Part shown: positions 14,128 through 21,572 of the stretch, piece after piece
Layout of the letters: every line of letters begins with the position of its first letter
Numbering within the stretch: position 1 is the stretch's first letter
Program-made: the position numbers and the translations under genes
From: a virus
IMG/VR virus record: IMGVR_UViG_3300004457_000309
Coordinates: 1-29,921 of that record
DNA: 29,921 nucleotides
Reading direction: 5' to 3' (one strand)
Notes under the pieces: generated by a model
What the model saw: only the letters and a program-made list of their open reading frames with translations
What the model was told of the DNA's origin: nothing
Databases searched by the model: none

Positions 14128-16205
14128 TAGTATCCCCTTCTTGCTGTTCGAGCGGATAGACCTGCTCTTTGTCTGTCTGTTATGTATCGATCAAAGTGTT
14201 TATACGGATTCATGACTATAACCTCCGGAGATCCTCCTTGTCCATTCTGTAGTCGATTGACTCCCTGCTCTCCTCCGAGTCTGTCAACGGTTGATCTGTC
14301 GAGCACTGCCTCTCCTGCCTTGACGACTGCAATGCTTTCGTCTGGAGTCATACCTCCCATGTGAAAAGTCGGAGCCTGCTGTGCGAAGATGCTCGCCATC
14401 TGTGCACCACTTGCAGCGACTGCGGAGGCTATCATAAGACCGTTGAAGGGAGGAGGATATGCTTGAGCTGCTGTGATCGCTTTCGCTGTGTTGAAAGCAA
14501 CCTCTCCGACAGCTGCGACTCGTTGAGCAACAAAGAGAGCCTTGATTATTGCTTTGTTTTTGTTGCCTGCTGCTTCTGCAATCGTTGTCATTGTCTGGAT
14601 TGAGTTGGAGAATGTGCCGACGATACCCTGCTGCATAAGATTGAGAGTCTCAATGTCCTCTTGCATTGCTTCTCTTCTGAGCTCAGATTCAGATTTGATT
14701 CTCTCTTTTGTCTTGTCGCTGTTCTCTTGTCGAAGCTCATCAAGTTTTAGCTCTCCTTCTTCTTCTATGACTTGACGCTCTTCAAGGAGAGCCCGGATTG
14801 TCTTCTCCCCCTCTGCTTTGACTTCTGCTGCTGCTGCTCTGTCTTTGTCCGTCTTTGCAAGTGCTGCTGCACCTTCGATCTCTTGATTGATCTGCTCTTG
14901 GAGGAGATCATTTTGTCTGACTCTCTCCTTTGTCTGCTCGATGATTTGCTGCTGTGGATCAAGTGTAGAAATGAAGATTTGACGAGCTCTGTCCTCTGCT
15001 GCGATTCTCTTATCTGAGAGTGATTGTCCTATCGCTTGGATCTCTTGGAGTCGTTGCTGTTGCTCGAGTCTCCTCTGCTCCATTTTTGCAAGTCTCTCCT
15101 GCCTCTTCTCTTCTTCTTCCGATTCCTTATTATATTCTGCTTTTGCTTTGATAAGCTTTTGTTCTTGCTCAAGAGTCTCGTTTCTACGTCTGACGATTGC
15201 ATTTGCAAAGTCTCTCTCTTTCTGTAGTCTCTGGAGTGCTTCTGTTCGAAAACCGATTAATTTCGCTTGATCTGTTATTTCACTATTTACGAGTCCGGCA
15301 GCTGTCTCTTTGAATTTACTTGTAGACATTGCAGAGTTGAGTATTTCTTTCTCCTGCTCCGATAATAAGGTTGTTGACTTTCTGCCTTTGTCAATAATCT
15401 TGAGGAGTCTCTCCTGCTCTTTGATTCGCTTGTCTTGTATCTTGAGCTCTTGATTTGCTTTCTCTGTAGAGAGGTCTCGAGCGGATGACAGATCGAATTC
15501 GAGCTGTGTGATCTGTCCTGTCAGTAGTTGATACTCTCTATTCGCATCTTTAAAATCTCCTGTGATGCCTTGGACGATGTTGAATTGCTCGTCAAGTTTC
15601 TCGTTCGCTTGCTTCTGTGCTTCTGCGAGTCTCTTCTGCTGTGCTGCTGCGAGTCTCGTTGACTTTGTATAGAGATGATATGCTGCTGTACCTGCGACGA
15701 CTGCGGCAGTCAGTGCCATTGTTGCCGGGCCTCCTTTGATCGCTTGCTCTGCTGCTGTGGCGACACCGTCAGCCATCTCCAGAGCTTTCTTTGCTCCTGA
15801 GTCTAGTCCGGGAATCAATCTGCTGATGGCAAGATCCGCAGCTCCCATCGATGTTCCTATCGTCTCGGCTCCTTCTGCGAGTTGATTCGATCCTGTCGCT
15901 GCATCCTCAAAGCTTATCTTGACTTCTTGTGCTGCTGACTTTGCATCTTGAGCGACTTTGTCAAACGATGCTCCGACCTTCTTCCCGCTCTGCTCATATG
16001 CTGCACTTGTCGCCTTTGCTGCTTTCTTGCTTTCCTCTGAGGCTTTCTTTGCTGCTTTCTGTGCCTTGTTGAATTCAGAAGAAAGAGCACGCGTCATCGC
16101 TTTCGCTTCCTTCTTCGTCATATTCGGAATGTTCTTGAGTCCTTCCTCGAGTTGCTTGAGATTTGCACGTAGCGTTATTTCTACGCTCTTATTCACGTCA
16201 GCCAT
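14127..16205 (-). CDS. Tape measure protein
   Basis: The 692-residue protein is mostly helical. Residues 1-130 are Ala/Lys/Glu-rich coiled coil; residues 159-183 (GPATMALTAAVVAGTAAYHL) form a membrane-like helix; about 190-520 is charged coiled coil with many Gln, Glu and Arg; about 570-630 is a second hydrophobic region with AYPPPFNGLMIASAVAASGA; and the C-terminal MGGMTPDESIAVVKAGEAV is the usual tape-measure ending. It sets tail length and enters the envelope at injection. Its size suggests a tail of about 100 nm if the usual relation holds. It follows the chaperone and tail completion genes, as expected. Confidence 0.9.
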   Translation of the reverse strand: MADVNKSVEITLRANLKQLEEGLKNIPNMTKKEAKAMTRALSSEFNKAQKAAKKASEESKKAAKATSAAYEQSGKKVGASFDKVAQDAKSAAQEVKISFEDAATGSNQLAEGAETIGTSMGAADLAISRLIPGLDSGAKKALEMADGVATAAEQAIKGGPATMALTAAVVAGTAAYHLYTKSTRLAAAQQKRLAEAQKQANEKLDEQFNIVQGITGDFKDANREYQLLTGQITQLEFDLSSARDLSTEKANQELKIQDKRIKEQERLLKIIDKGRKSTTLLSEQEKEILNSAMSTSKFKETAAGLVNSEITDQAKLIGFRTEALQRLQKERDFANAIVRRRNETLEQEQKLIKAKAEYNKESEEEEKRQERLAKMEQRRLEQQQRLQEIQAIGQSLSDKRIAAEDRARQIFISTLDPQQQIIEQTKERVRQNDLLQEQINQEIEGAAALAKTDKDRAAAAEVKAEGEKTIRALLEERQVIEEEGELKLDELRQENSDKTKERIKSESELRREAMQEDIETLNLMQQGIVGTFSNSIQTMTTIAEAAGNKNKAIIKALFVAQRVAAVGEVAFNTAKAITAAQAYPPPFNGLMIASAVAASGAQMASIFAQQAPTFHMGGMTPDESIAVVKAGEAVLDRSTVDRLGGEQGVNRLQNGQGGSPEVIVMNPYKHFDRYITDRQRAGLSARTARRGY

Positions 16206-16207
16206 AA

Positions 16208-16777
16208 TTACACCTTTTTCGCTTGGTTGATGAGATCGTCTGCGAGTACATCGACAAGCTGATCTCCTGCTTTCCTCATTGGACTCCAGAGAAGCTCATT
16301 GCTTGTCCGAGTACCATATGCGAGATCGTTGAGAGTATACTGTCCGGTCTTGATTGCCCAAGCGTAGGGACTCGTATTGCGGACGAAAGCAACGAGATCG
16401 GGCCCGTCAATCATGACTCCTCTCTCTAGCTTATTCTTTGAGTCTTGGCTCTTGTCAGATACCTTTGCTTCTGACGCGTCTCCTGGCACAAACTTTCCTC
16501 TGTCCTCCATACTCTTTGCGATTGCGTATGCTTGACTTGAGCTCTTGCCGGACTTCTTGAGTCTTGACATCTCTGTCATCATCTTTCCTTTGATACCCTT
16601 AGGAGGATCGACTCTGACAGGCCATTCTCGATATGCGTCTTGATATATCTCTTCAACAGCATCGGACATCGTTCGCTTGATGATAGGATTTGCGTCCAAT
16701 AGCTGATTAACAAGTCTCTCGAGCTCGTCAGATACTCCGACCGCAGCATTGCCATGCTTGTAGAATACTTTAGCCAT
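16208..16777 (-). CDS. Minor tail or tail-completion protein (hypothetical)
   Basis: The 189-residue protein has an N-terminal helix pair, then YREWPVRVDPPKG, a basic linker rich in Lys and Ser (residues 65-115), and a C-terminal part with NTSPYAWAIKTGQ. That last phrase and the overall shape resemble HK97 gp10-type tail completion proteins, though the position between chaperones and tape measure is unusual for them. The stop of the frameshifted chaperone lies inside its first codons, so translation is coupled. Precise function uncertain. Confidence 0.55.
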   Translation of the reverse strand: MAKVFYKHGNAAVGVSDELERLVNQLLDANPIIKRTMSDAVEEIYQDAYREWPVRVDPPKGIKGKMMTEMSRLKKSGKSSSQAYAIAKSMEDRGKFVPGDASEAKVSDKSQDSKNKLERGVMIDGPDLVAFVRNTSPYAWAIKTGQYTLNDLAYGTRTSNELLWSPMRKAGDQLVDVLADDLINQAKKV

Positions 16778-17335
16778 CTTTCATCCTCTCCTTGATACGT
16801 CTCGCTTGCTGTATATTATACTTCTTTTTCCGCTCGTCTCTGTCTTTTTGTGATTCGTGCTCAAGAATATAATCTGCAATCAAGTCTGTCTGTGTCTGTG
16901 GATCAAGAGATGCGAACCATCCTGGAGGCTGTCCCCAAAAACGACACAGTCGGAGAGCTAATCTGTCGAGATGTCCGGCTCTTGAGTAGAGGAAAAATTT
17001 GCCCTTTCATCGACCTCTCTCTCTGTCGGGATCTTCTGCGACATAAAAGACAAGCACTTGACTCCTTCCTCGTATATCACAGACGCAGTTACTCCCAGTC
17101 CGAGCAGACGATCAAGACAAGTATGACCATAATCAGAAGCACGATGCTTAACTGGGCGGTATTTTGGTAATCTAGCAGTATGATCAAGACATACTCCGAT
17201 TGAGCCTGCACAAAGACGAGCAAGCATCGCATTGTCTGTCTCAGCAGACCAGAGCGATACAAACTCAAAGCAGGTAGCAAGAGACGGAGAGGAGATGTCT
17301 ATCTCCCCCCCGAACTTTTGAATGTTAATTTTCAT
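16770..17335 (-). CDS. Frameshifted tail assembly chaperone (gpGT-type fusion, 188 aa)
   Basis: Reading the 17335 gene through codon 114 and slipping back one base at AAATTTT (16994-17000) gives a second open frame of 74 codons ending at 16770. The added part includes FWGQPPGWFASLDPQTQTDL and a charged helix ending RIKERMKDG. The phrase WGxPPxxF..L is typical of the T part of siphophage G/GT chaperone pairs. The -1 frame has a TGA just upstream of the slip site and the 0 frame stops 12 codons after it, leaving a narrow window where slipping works. The fusion is expected to load tape measure protein and recruit tail tube subunits. Confidence 0.85.
16958..17335 (-). CDS. Tail assembly chaperone, unshifted product (gpG-type, 125 aa)
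   Basis: ATG 17335 is preceded by the recurrent leader GGAGACTACA; an upstream in-frame ATG overlaps the tail tube gene and lacks a site. The protein is alpha/beta with KFGGEIDISSP near the start and LGVTASVIYEEGVKCL near residue 90, then a short tail after the slip site that ends at TAG 16958. It lies between tail tube and tape measure genes, the conserved place for G/GT chaperones. The unshifted form is normally the abundant one. A seven-G tract near codons 8-10 is a potential slippage-prone stretch. Confidence 0.8.
   Translation of the reverse strand: MKINIQKFGGEIDISSPSLATCFEFVSLWSAETDNAMLARLCAGSIGVCLDHTARLPKYRPVKHRASDYGHTCLDRLLGLGVTASVIYEEGVKCLSFMSQKIPTEREVDERANFSSTQEPDISTD
16994..17000 (-). 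promoter_or_regulatory. -1 ribosomal frameshift slippery heptamer
   Basis: The minus strand reads GC A AAT TTT TCC in the frame of the 17335 gene, a canonical X XXY YYZ heptamer (A AAT TTT). Both tRNAs can re-pair as AAA and TTT after slipping back one base, and the new frame continues with TTC CTC TAC into the conserved T domain. Confidence 0.85.
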
Positions 17336-17354
17336 TGTAGTCTCCGATGTATAT

Positions 17355-17855
17355 CTATGTGTATGCAATAGCGCCATAGCTAGTAAAGTTCAATGTGAAG
17401 CTTGACGGATCTCCTTCGGTGAAAGAAGCAGTACAAACACACTTGGAGAGAGTTGCTGTTGTTGGTGCGTCGTCTCCGAGAGCTGTCGCATCGATTGCAT
17501 ACTCTATATCTATGCAGTAAAACTCTACGAATGGAGTCCCAGCTGTACCTGTTGAGATGTTGCTCGCATAGTTCCCGGTCTTGTTGATAAAGTCAAGGAT
17601 TGAGCCGGCCTCTGCTCCGTCTGTAAACTGTCGGAAGTATGCAGAGAATGATCCGCTTGCTACTGGCTCGTCGTCTCCCTTGCGTACTGTGCTGATTGTT
17701 CCGCGATCTCGGATAACAGTCTGTGCAGCCTTGGGAGTGTCGAATGTGAGATTCCCTTCCTCATATGCGATTATGAGTTCGACTGGTGTCCCTGTTGCGT
17801 CTTTCAAGGTGATAACACCATCTCGACGAGTCTTTGGTAATGTAGAGTAGGCCAT
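17355..17855 (-). CDS. Major tail (tube) protein
   Basis: The 166-residue protein is beta-rich: MAYSTLPKTRRDGVITLKDA at the N-terminus, a central part with SGSFSAYFRQF, and a C-terminal strand series ending in SFTLNFTSYGAIAY. Size, fold pattern and position directly before the chaperones fit the hexameric tail tube subunit of siphophages. Start ATG 17855 follows CAGGAGCTAAATC. Confidence 0.75.
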   Translation of the reverse strand: MAYSTLPKTRRDGVITLKDATGTPVELIIAYEEGNLTFDTPKAAQTVIRDRGTISTVRKGDDEPVASGSFSAYFRQFTDGAEAGSILDFINKTGNYASNISTGTAGTPFVEFYCIDIEYAIDATALGDDAPTTATLSKCVCTASFTEGDPSSFTLNFTSYGAIAYT

Positions 17856-17868
17856 GATTTAGCTCCTG

Positions 17869-18300
17869 TTATGTTAGTTCGATTGTGTGCAGAGCTTGGA
17901 GCTCTATTTCTGAAATTAAGTATTCTTGTGAGTCTGGAGTCCTGCGAGAAGCCCGAAGGAATCTGACCTCGATACCCTTTGCAAAGTTGCGATTCATGAC
18001 TGACTGAATCACCTCTTGCTCTTTGTCGAGTGCATTGCCATAGTCTAGCACAAGATCATGCGGACGGAGTCGATATGCAAGCTTGACTCTCACTGTTGTA
18101 TCAACATAGAGCCCGACTGCAATCCTTTGTCTCTCGTTCGATTGCTGAGAGCTCGATACTTCGACCGAAAAACCAAGATGTGCAAGAGTGTTCTGTGTGC
18201 GTCCGAACATCTCCGGAAGCTGTCGGACTTCTCGGAATCCTGACAAGTCTCCTATCTTGATTGCGATTGCTCGCTGTACTTCTTTCACAGACACAGACAT
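17869..18300 (-). CDS. Probable tail terminator / neck protein
   Basis: The 143-residue protein has an N-terminal helix (SVSVKEVQRAIAIKIGDL), strands in the middle and the ending EYLISEIELQALHTIEL. This arrangement, and the place just upstream of the tail tube gene, match tail terminator proteins that cap the tube and join it to the head. Coupled to the preceding gene by TAATG. No direct signature; assignment mainly by order. Confidence 0.55.
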   Translation of the reverse strand: MSVSVKEVQRAIAIKIGDLSGFREVRQLPEMFGRTQNTLAHLGFSVEVSSSQQSNERQRIAVGLYVDTTVRVKLAYRLRPHDLVLDYGNALDKEQEVIQSVMNRNFAKGIEVRFLRASRRTPDSQEYLISEIELQALHTIELT

Positions 18301-19067
18301 TAGTATCTCCGTCTCCGATAGTATTGACCGGGGCGATTGAGGAAGATTGTCGGCTGTCCTCTTGTTCGCTTGTTGGGATCGTCTGCTTCTCCGTCATGGT
18401 CTTCGTCATAAATGAAGTTTATAGAGTCAAACTCGTCTCTGTATAGCCTGTAATGCTCATTTGCAAGATCCAAGTACCGACCATTTGATTGACCGAGAGA
18501 AGAATGAAAGTCTCGGAAGATCAGATACAAAGAGAGATGTCTGTGAGATTCAAAGAAGGACTCTGCTGACATCATGAGATACTCATATCCCATTCCCCGG
18601 TTCCTTATTCGTCTCAAAATCTGATACCAAGCGTCATCAATATACTGTTGATAGCTTGTCAATGAGCTCGGTCGCACATTCTCCAGATCGGAATATGTTG
18701 CTGTCAGATCAATGTCTGAAACAACAGGATACAATCTGCGTCTGACGAGTGCAGCCATGCGACGGAAGAGATAATCGTCTCCGTCAATCGTGACTGTCCA
18801 TTCCTGCACATATCCCTCTCCGAGCGTCTCAGTGTCTGCGAGTTGCTCTGCTGTGTGAGCATAGGACACAGTGCCAGCGACCGAGATCGCTGCTGTTGCT
18901 CCTGTGAGCAAGTCCGATCCTGTCGGCTTTATGAGAGTATATGTTGCAGCAGTAGGAACGAGCTGCAAACCATCACGATAGAATTTGAGCTCTGTTGTCT
19001 GAGCTTTGCTTCTCTCGAGTAGTTCGATCGCTCGAATCTGTGCTGCGTATGGAGTAGACGAAGACAT
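18300..19067 (-). CDS. Head-tail connector candidate
   Basis: The 255-residue protein has an N-terminal beta part with a TYTLIKPTGSDLL strand, then a helical region (residues 130-220) with SLTSYQQYIDDAWYQILRRI, and an Arg/Tyr-rich C-terminal tail ending GQYYRRRRY. A helical domain and an extended basic tail are often seen in adaptor proteins that attach to the portal. It is flanked by capsid-region and tail-terminator genes. No family recognised with certainty. Confidence 0.5.
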   Translation of the reverse strand: MSSSTPYAAQIRAIELLERSKAQTTELKFYRDGLQLVPTAATYTLIKPTGSDLLTGATAAISVAGTVSYAHTAEQLADTETLGEGYVQEWTVTIDGDDYLFRRMAALVRRRLYPVVSDIDLTATYSDLENVRPSSLTSYQQYIDDAWYQILRRIRNRGMGYEYLMMSAESFFESHRHLSLYLIFRDFHSSLGQSNGRYLDLANEHYRLYRDEFDSINFIYDEDHDGEADDPNKRTRGQPTIFLNRPGQYYRRRRY

Positions 19068-19073
19068 CGATTA

Positions 19074-19400
19074 TTATCCTTTTATTACGTCCCACCAAGC
19101 TGTGGTATTAGAAACACAGAGTACTCCCTCACCAGCTCCGAGCGTTGCGATTGTATTTGCGTCTACATCTTTGACTACGATGTTGTGAGTCGAAGAAGCT
19201 CGATTCTTGATCCAGAAAGAAGCTCCGTCTTTGTACGCAGGGAGGATACAATCAAGAGATCCTGTGACATTTTTGAGGAGCTGATATTGTGCATCCTTAT
19301 ATGTCAGAGTCTTGTTGACTGTGATTGTCTCAGGATTGACAGATCCGGGTTGGACTATGTGACGAGGAATCTTGAATTCTTGCTTATCTGTAAAAGACAT
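19074..19400 (-). CDS. Small beta-rich structural protein
   Basis: The 108-residue protein reads like a single beta domain: LTYKDAQYQLLKN, then SFWIKNRASSTHNIVV and GEGVLCVSNTTAWWDVI. This strand pattern is common in phage decoration and fiber domains. Start ATG 19400 lies in TAATG, coupled to the 46-residue gene, with AGGAGCTCATA as ribosome site. It is probably a minor virion component such as head decoration or fiber attachment. Confidence 0.5.
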   Translation of the reverse strand: MSFTDKQEFKIPRHIVQPGSVNPETITVNKTLTYKDAQYQLLKNVTGSLDCILPAYKDGASFWIKNRASSTHNIVVKDVDANTIATLGAGEGVLCVSNTTAWWDVIKG

Positions 19401-19540
19401 TATGAGCTCCTTTTCTTGTTGTCTGCTCGAGTCAAGTGCTTGACTACTATCTCTCGAGCTTTGGTATGTGAAATGTTAGATTGTTTGGATACACGTTGAG
19501 CCATGCGATCGATCGCTGCTCTTTTATTATCGGAGCTCAT
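19400..19540 (-). CDS. 46-residue basic helical protein
   Basis: ATG 19540 lies inside the end of the 220-residue gene, after an excellent ribosome site GGAGGAGCAGC, and its TAA overlaps the next start (TAATG). The product begins MSSDNKRAAIDRMAQRVSKQ and continues with a second helix and a Lys/Arg-rich end. The two short helices around SNISHTKAR could be a mini helix-turn-helix. Function unknown. Coupling on both sides makes it convincing despite its length. Confidence 0.65.
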   Translation of the reverse strand: MSSDNKRAAIDRMAQRVSKQSNISHTKAREIVVKHLTRADNKKRSS

Positions 19541-20189
19541 ATGCTGCTCCTCCGAGCTCTTCGACTCGCTTGATTGCTTTCTTCGTCAGTCTCAGCTCTT
19601 CCTGCTTTGACTTGAGTCTGTTCGCTACCTCTGGGATATGTTGATCTCTCTCGAGTCTGCTCATTGCTCTATTCATGGAGATCAATCTCAAAGAAGCAAT
19701 TTGCGGATGAGGAGGATTGAGTGCTCCGCTTGTCATGAGCTCAAGTCTCCACTGATCGAATCCGTCCTGATCGAAGTGCTCGATAACTCTGCGTCCGACC
19801 TTCTCGAGACGTATCCATTTAGATGTATGATAGTTTCCTTTGTGAGCCGGGTATACTCTCATGTAGTCATGCTTCGCAGGATCGAGCAGAGTCCATCCTT
19901 TGTCTTGCATCATTGTCCGCATGATTGAGGAGTCGATTCTGTTGCCGACTGCTCGAGTACCATTGACTCCGGGAGTCTCTCCGACAGACGACAACACCGG
20001 AAGCAGAAGAGGAATCTTTTCTTTCTTCCGCTTTCCTTCGCTATTTGTTGTGTATGTGTCTATCACTTTGAGCTCCCAGTTCTCCGGATTGTGTGCAAAC
20101 AGAAATCGGCTGTTTGCTTTCTTGGGTATTCTGGTTTGTACTTGGGCTTTCTGTTCCCAAGGTTGAGAAAATTTACTGTAGTCTGTCAT
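19527..20189 (-). CDS. Hypothetical protein downstream of the capsid gene
   Basis: The 220-residue protein starts at ATG 20189 after GGAGACTACA. The N-terminal half is strand-rich and basic (SRFLFAHNPENWELKVID, then GKRKKEKIPLLLPVLSSVG); the C-terminal 60 residues form a charged coiled coil with RLKSKQEELRLTKKAIKRV. No enzyme motif seen. It may be a head-completion or internal virion protein. Its ribosome site is perfectly complementary to the loop of the upstream terminator hairpin, so read-through mRNA could hide its own start. Confidence 0.55.
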   Translation of the reverse strand: MTDYSKFSQPWEQKAQVQTRIPKKANSRFLFAHNPENWELKVIDTYTTNSEGKRKKEKIPLLLPVLSSVGETPGVNGTRAVGNRIDSSIMRTMMQDKGWTLLDPAKHDYMRVYPAHKGNYHTSKWIRLEKVGRRVIEHFDQDGFDQWRLELMTSGALNPPHPQIASLRLISMNRAMSRLERDQHIPEVANRLKSKQEELRLTKKAIKRVEELGGAAYELR

Positions 20190-20204
20190 TGTAGTCTCCA
20201 TAAC

Positions 20205-20268
20205 AAAAAAGAGTTGGGAGATCGCAGAGCCCGGAGACTACAGGATTTGAACCCTGCAACCTCCCAAC
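20205..20268 (-). terminator. Capsid-gene terminator with large loop carrying an anti-Shine-Dalgarno sequence
   Basis: On the minus strand, 15-base arms at 20254-20268 and 20213-20227 pair without gaps (13 Watson-Crick and 2 G-T pairs) around a 26-nt loop, followed by TC and six T. It lies 13 bases after the capsid stop. The loop centre is TGTAGTCTCC (20233-20242), the exact complement of GGAGACTACA, the leader before the genes at 29857, 25005, 20189, 17335, 7431 and 6876. The long 3' hairpin is therefore both a terminator and a possible source of a regulatory RNA; the second role is inference. Confidence 0.75.
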
Positions 20269-20280
20269 AAAACGATCAGA

Positions 20281-21255
20281 TTAACGCTTGCTTAGCAATT
20301 TTACTCCGCGAGCGTCTTCGATGATTCCAAGTCCGAGATAAGCGTGACCTACGATGAAGGTACTTGCTGACATAGGACGACGATCAAACTCGACAACAAC
20401 CTTACCCATAGACATAAGATCAGCAGATCCCTGTACACCGGAAGGAATACCATCGACAAAGCCGAGAGCCATCGGAGAAATCATAAAGTTGTCGAATCCG
20501 GAAGAAGCATTTTCGTTCACGTGAGCCGAGCGATAGACATCACAACCGAATAAATTTCCTGCGAAGTTTTCGCCTTTGGCCTGCAACATGTCCATTGAGG
20601 ACTGCATACGAGATACTGCGTTTCCAGTCTCATTGCGCAAAGAATCTTGAAGCTCGGTTAATGCTTTTGGCGCGAGTACACATGCGTATGGGCCGGGAGC
20701 ACCAGCACCAGAAGAAGCTTGCTCAAGCTCAAAGATAGCGTCAAAGAAGTCGTCTACTGAGAGAGTAGTTGTGTTTGCTCCCGCTGTAGTTGTGAAAGAC
20801 GCTGCTGCTGCTCCTGTGAGCTCTGCAAAACGAGTCTCGTAACTTCCTGCAATGCTTTGAGCGATGCGGAAAGGATCGATATCAGATCCACCGAATCCTG
20901 TCATTGATGCGAGATCGTCCATTTCATAAATAATGAATTGTCGAGCGGCTACAAGATCAGCACTGTTAATTGTTAGTGCTGTAGTATTTGCGGATTCGTC
21001 TGAGTTTTCAGAAGTTGCTGCGGACATGCTATCATATCCATCGAGCCCGGCCAATCTAACTCGTACGGTATCACTACCACTAGAATTTATTGATCCTTGG
21101 TAGCTCAATAAAGGAGTATTTCGAAGGTTTGTATTGTCTTTTAACAGGAGATTGATCTCTTGAGAAATCATCGCTGCGAGTCTTAATTTGTCTACAAGTC
21201 CACCAGATAAGGGACTTCCTACGCTATCAAACGTAATAGGCTTTGTTGTTGCCAT
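20281..21255 (-). CDS. Major capsid protein (HK97-like)
   Basis: The 324-residue protein starts at ATG 21255 (GGAGCCTATC upstream). It has an N-terminal helical arm (MATTKPITFDSVGSPLSGGL, then LRLAAMISQEINLLL), a segment compatible with the HK97 spine helix and P-domain around ARQFIIYEMDDLASMTG, and a late FAGNLFGCDVYRSAHVNENA with FDNFMISPMALGFVDG, typical of capsid A domains. Gene order (scaffold and accessory genes upstream, connectors downstream) fits. It has its own promoter, an 80-90 base leader with a small hairpin (21308-21325) and a dedicated terminator, consistent with high separate expression. Confidence 0.8.
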   Translation of the reverse strand: MATTKPITFDSVGSPLSGGLVDKLRLAAMISQEINLLLKDNTNLRNTPLLSYQGSINSSGSDTVRVRLAGLDGYDSMSAATSENSDESANTTALTINSADLVAARQFIIYEMDDLASMTGFGGSDIDPFRIAQSIAGSYETRFAELTGAAAASFTTTAGANTTTLSVDDFFDAIFELEQASSGAGAPGPYACVLAPKALTELQDSLRNETGNAVSRMQSSMDMLQAKGENFAGNLFGCDVYRSAHVNENASSGFDNFMISPMALGFVDGIPSGVQGSADLMSMGKVVVEFDRRPMSASTFIVGHAYLGLGIIEDARGVKLLSKR

Positions 21256-21345
21256 GATAGGCTCCATTCGTTAGGGTTATATTGAGAGTGCGTCTGGGCT
21301 TCTCTGCTGTTACCGGTGCGACCGTACCCTGCTGTATTCTTTCCT

Positions 21346-21354
21346 AGTATAGCA
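21346..21354 (-). promoter_or_regulatory. Extended -10 promoter of the capsid gene
   Basis: The minus strand reads TGC TATACT (TGn plus 5 of 6 bases of TATAAT), preceded by a T tract and, 18 bases upstream, TTGTTG. It would give an mRNA with a leader of about 85 bases before ATG 21255. The same 14-mer TTTTTTATGCTATA occurs after two terminators elsewhere. Confidence 0.55.
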
Positions 21355-21374
21355 TAAAAAAGGAGTATGCAACA

Positions 21375-21560
21375 ATGATCGATATTTTTGCTCGATATAT
21401 TGATAACAAGATTGTCTTTGAGCCAAGGAAGAGACGAGGAATGACGAAAGGAGAATACTTGAGAGCTATCTCTGCATGTAATAGACTTAACGGAAAAAAG
21501 GAGACAACAGCAGATCCAAAGACACAGAAAAAGTCTGTGCAGATCGATCTCCCTTTTTAG
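21375..21560 (+). CDS. 61-residue basic protein ending in a clamp-binding-like hexapeptide
   Basis: This isolated plus-strand gene sits inside the minus-strand structural region, with AAAAAAGGAG nine bases before ATG 21375. The protein is basic (EPRKRRGMTKGEYLRAI in residues 16-32), then a Lys/Thr-rich linker and the C-terminus SVQIDLPF. QIDLPF fits the Q-x-x-L-x-F/L sliding-clamp binding hexapeptide and is close to QLSLPL of Hda; it also recalls the acidic-hydrophobic tip of SSB. A partner on the host replisome is suggested, by inference. Two DnaA boxes lie directly behind the stop. Its insulated, opposite-strand position is that of a moron-type gene. Confidence 0.7.
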   Translation: MIDIFARYIDNKIVFEPRKRRGMTKGEYLRAISACNRLNGKKETTADPKTQKKSVQIDLPF

Positions 21561-21572
21561 TTATTCATAGGC

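Noticed and set aside
20213-20268. Possible functional tRNA gene
   Set aside because: Only a T-arm-like and acceptor-like part is present. The T loop would need an extra base, there is no D arm or anticodon arm in the right place, and the segment folds better as a terminator hairpin.
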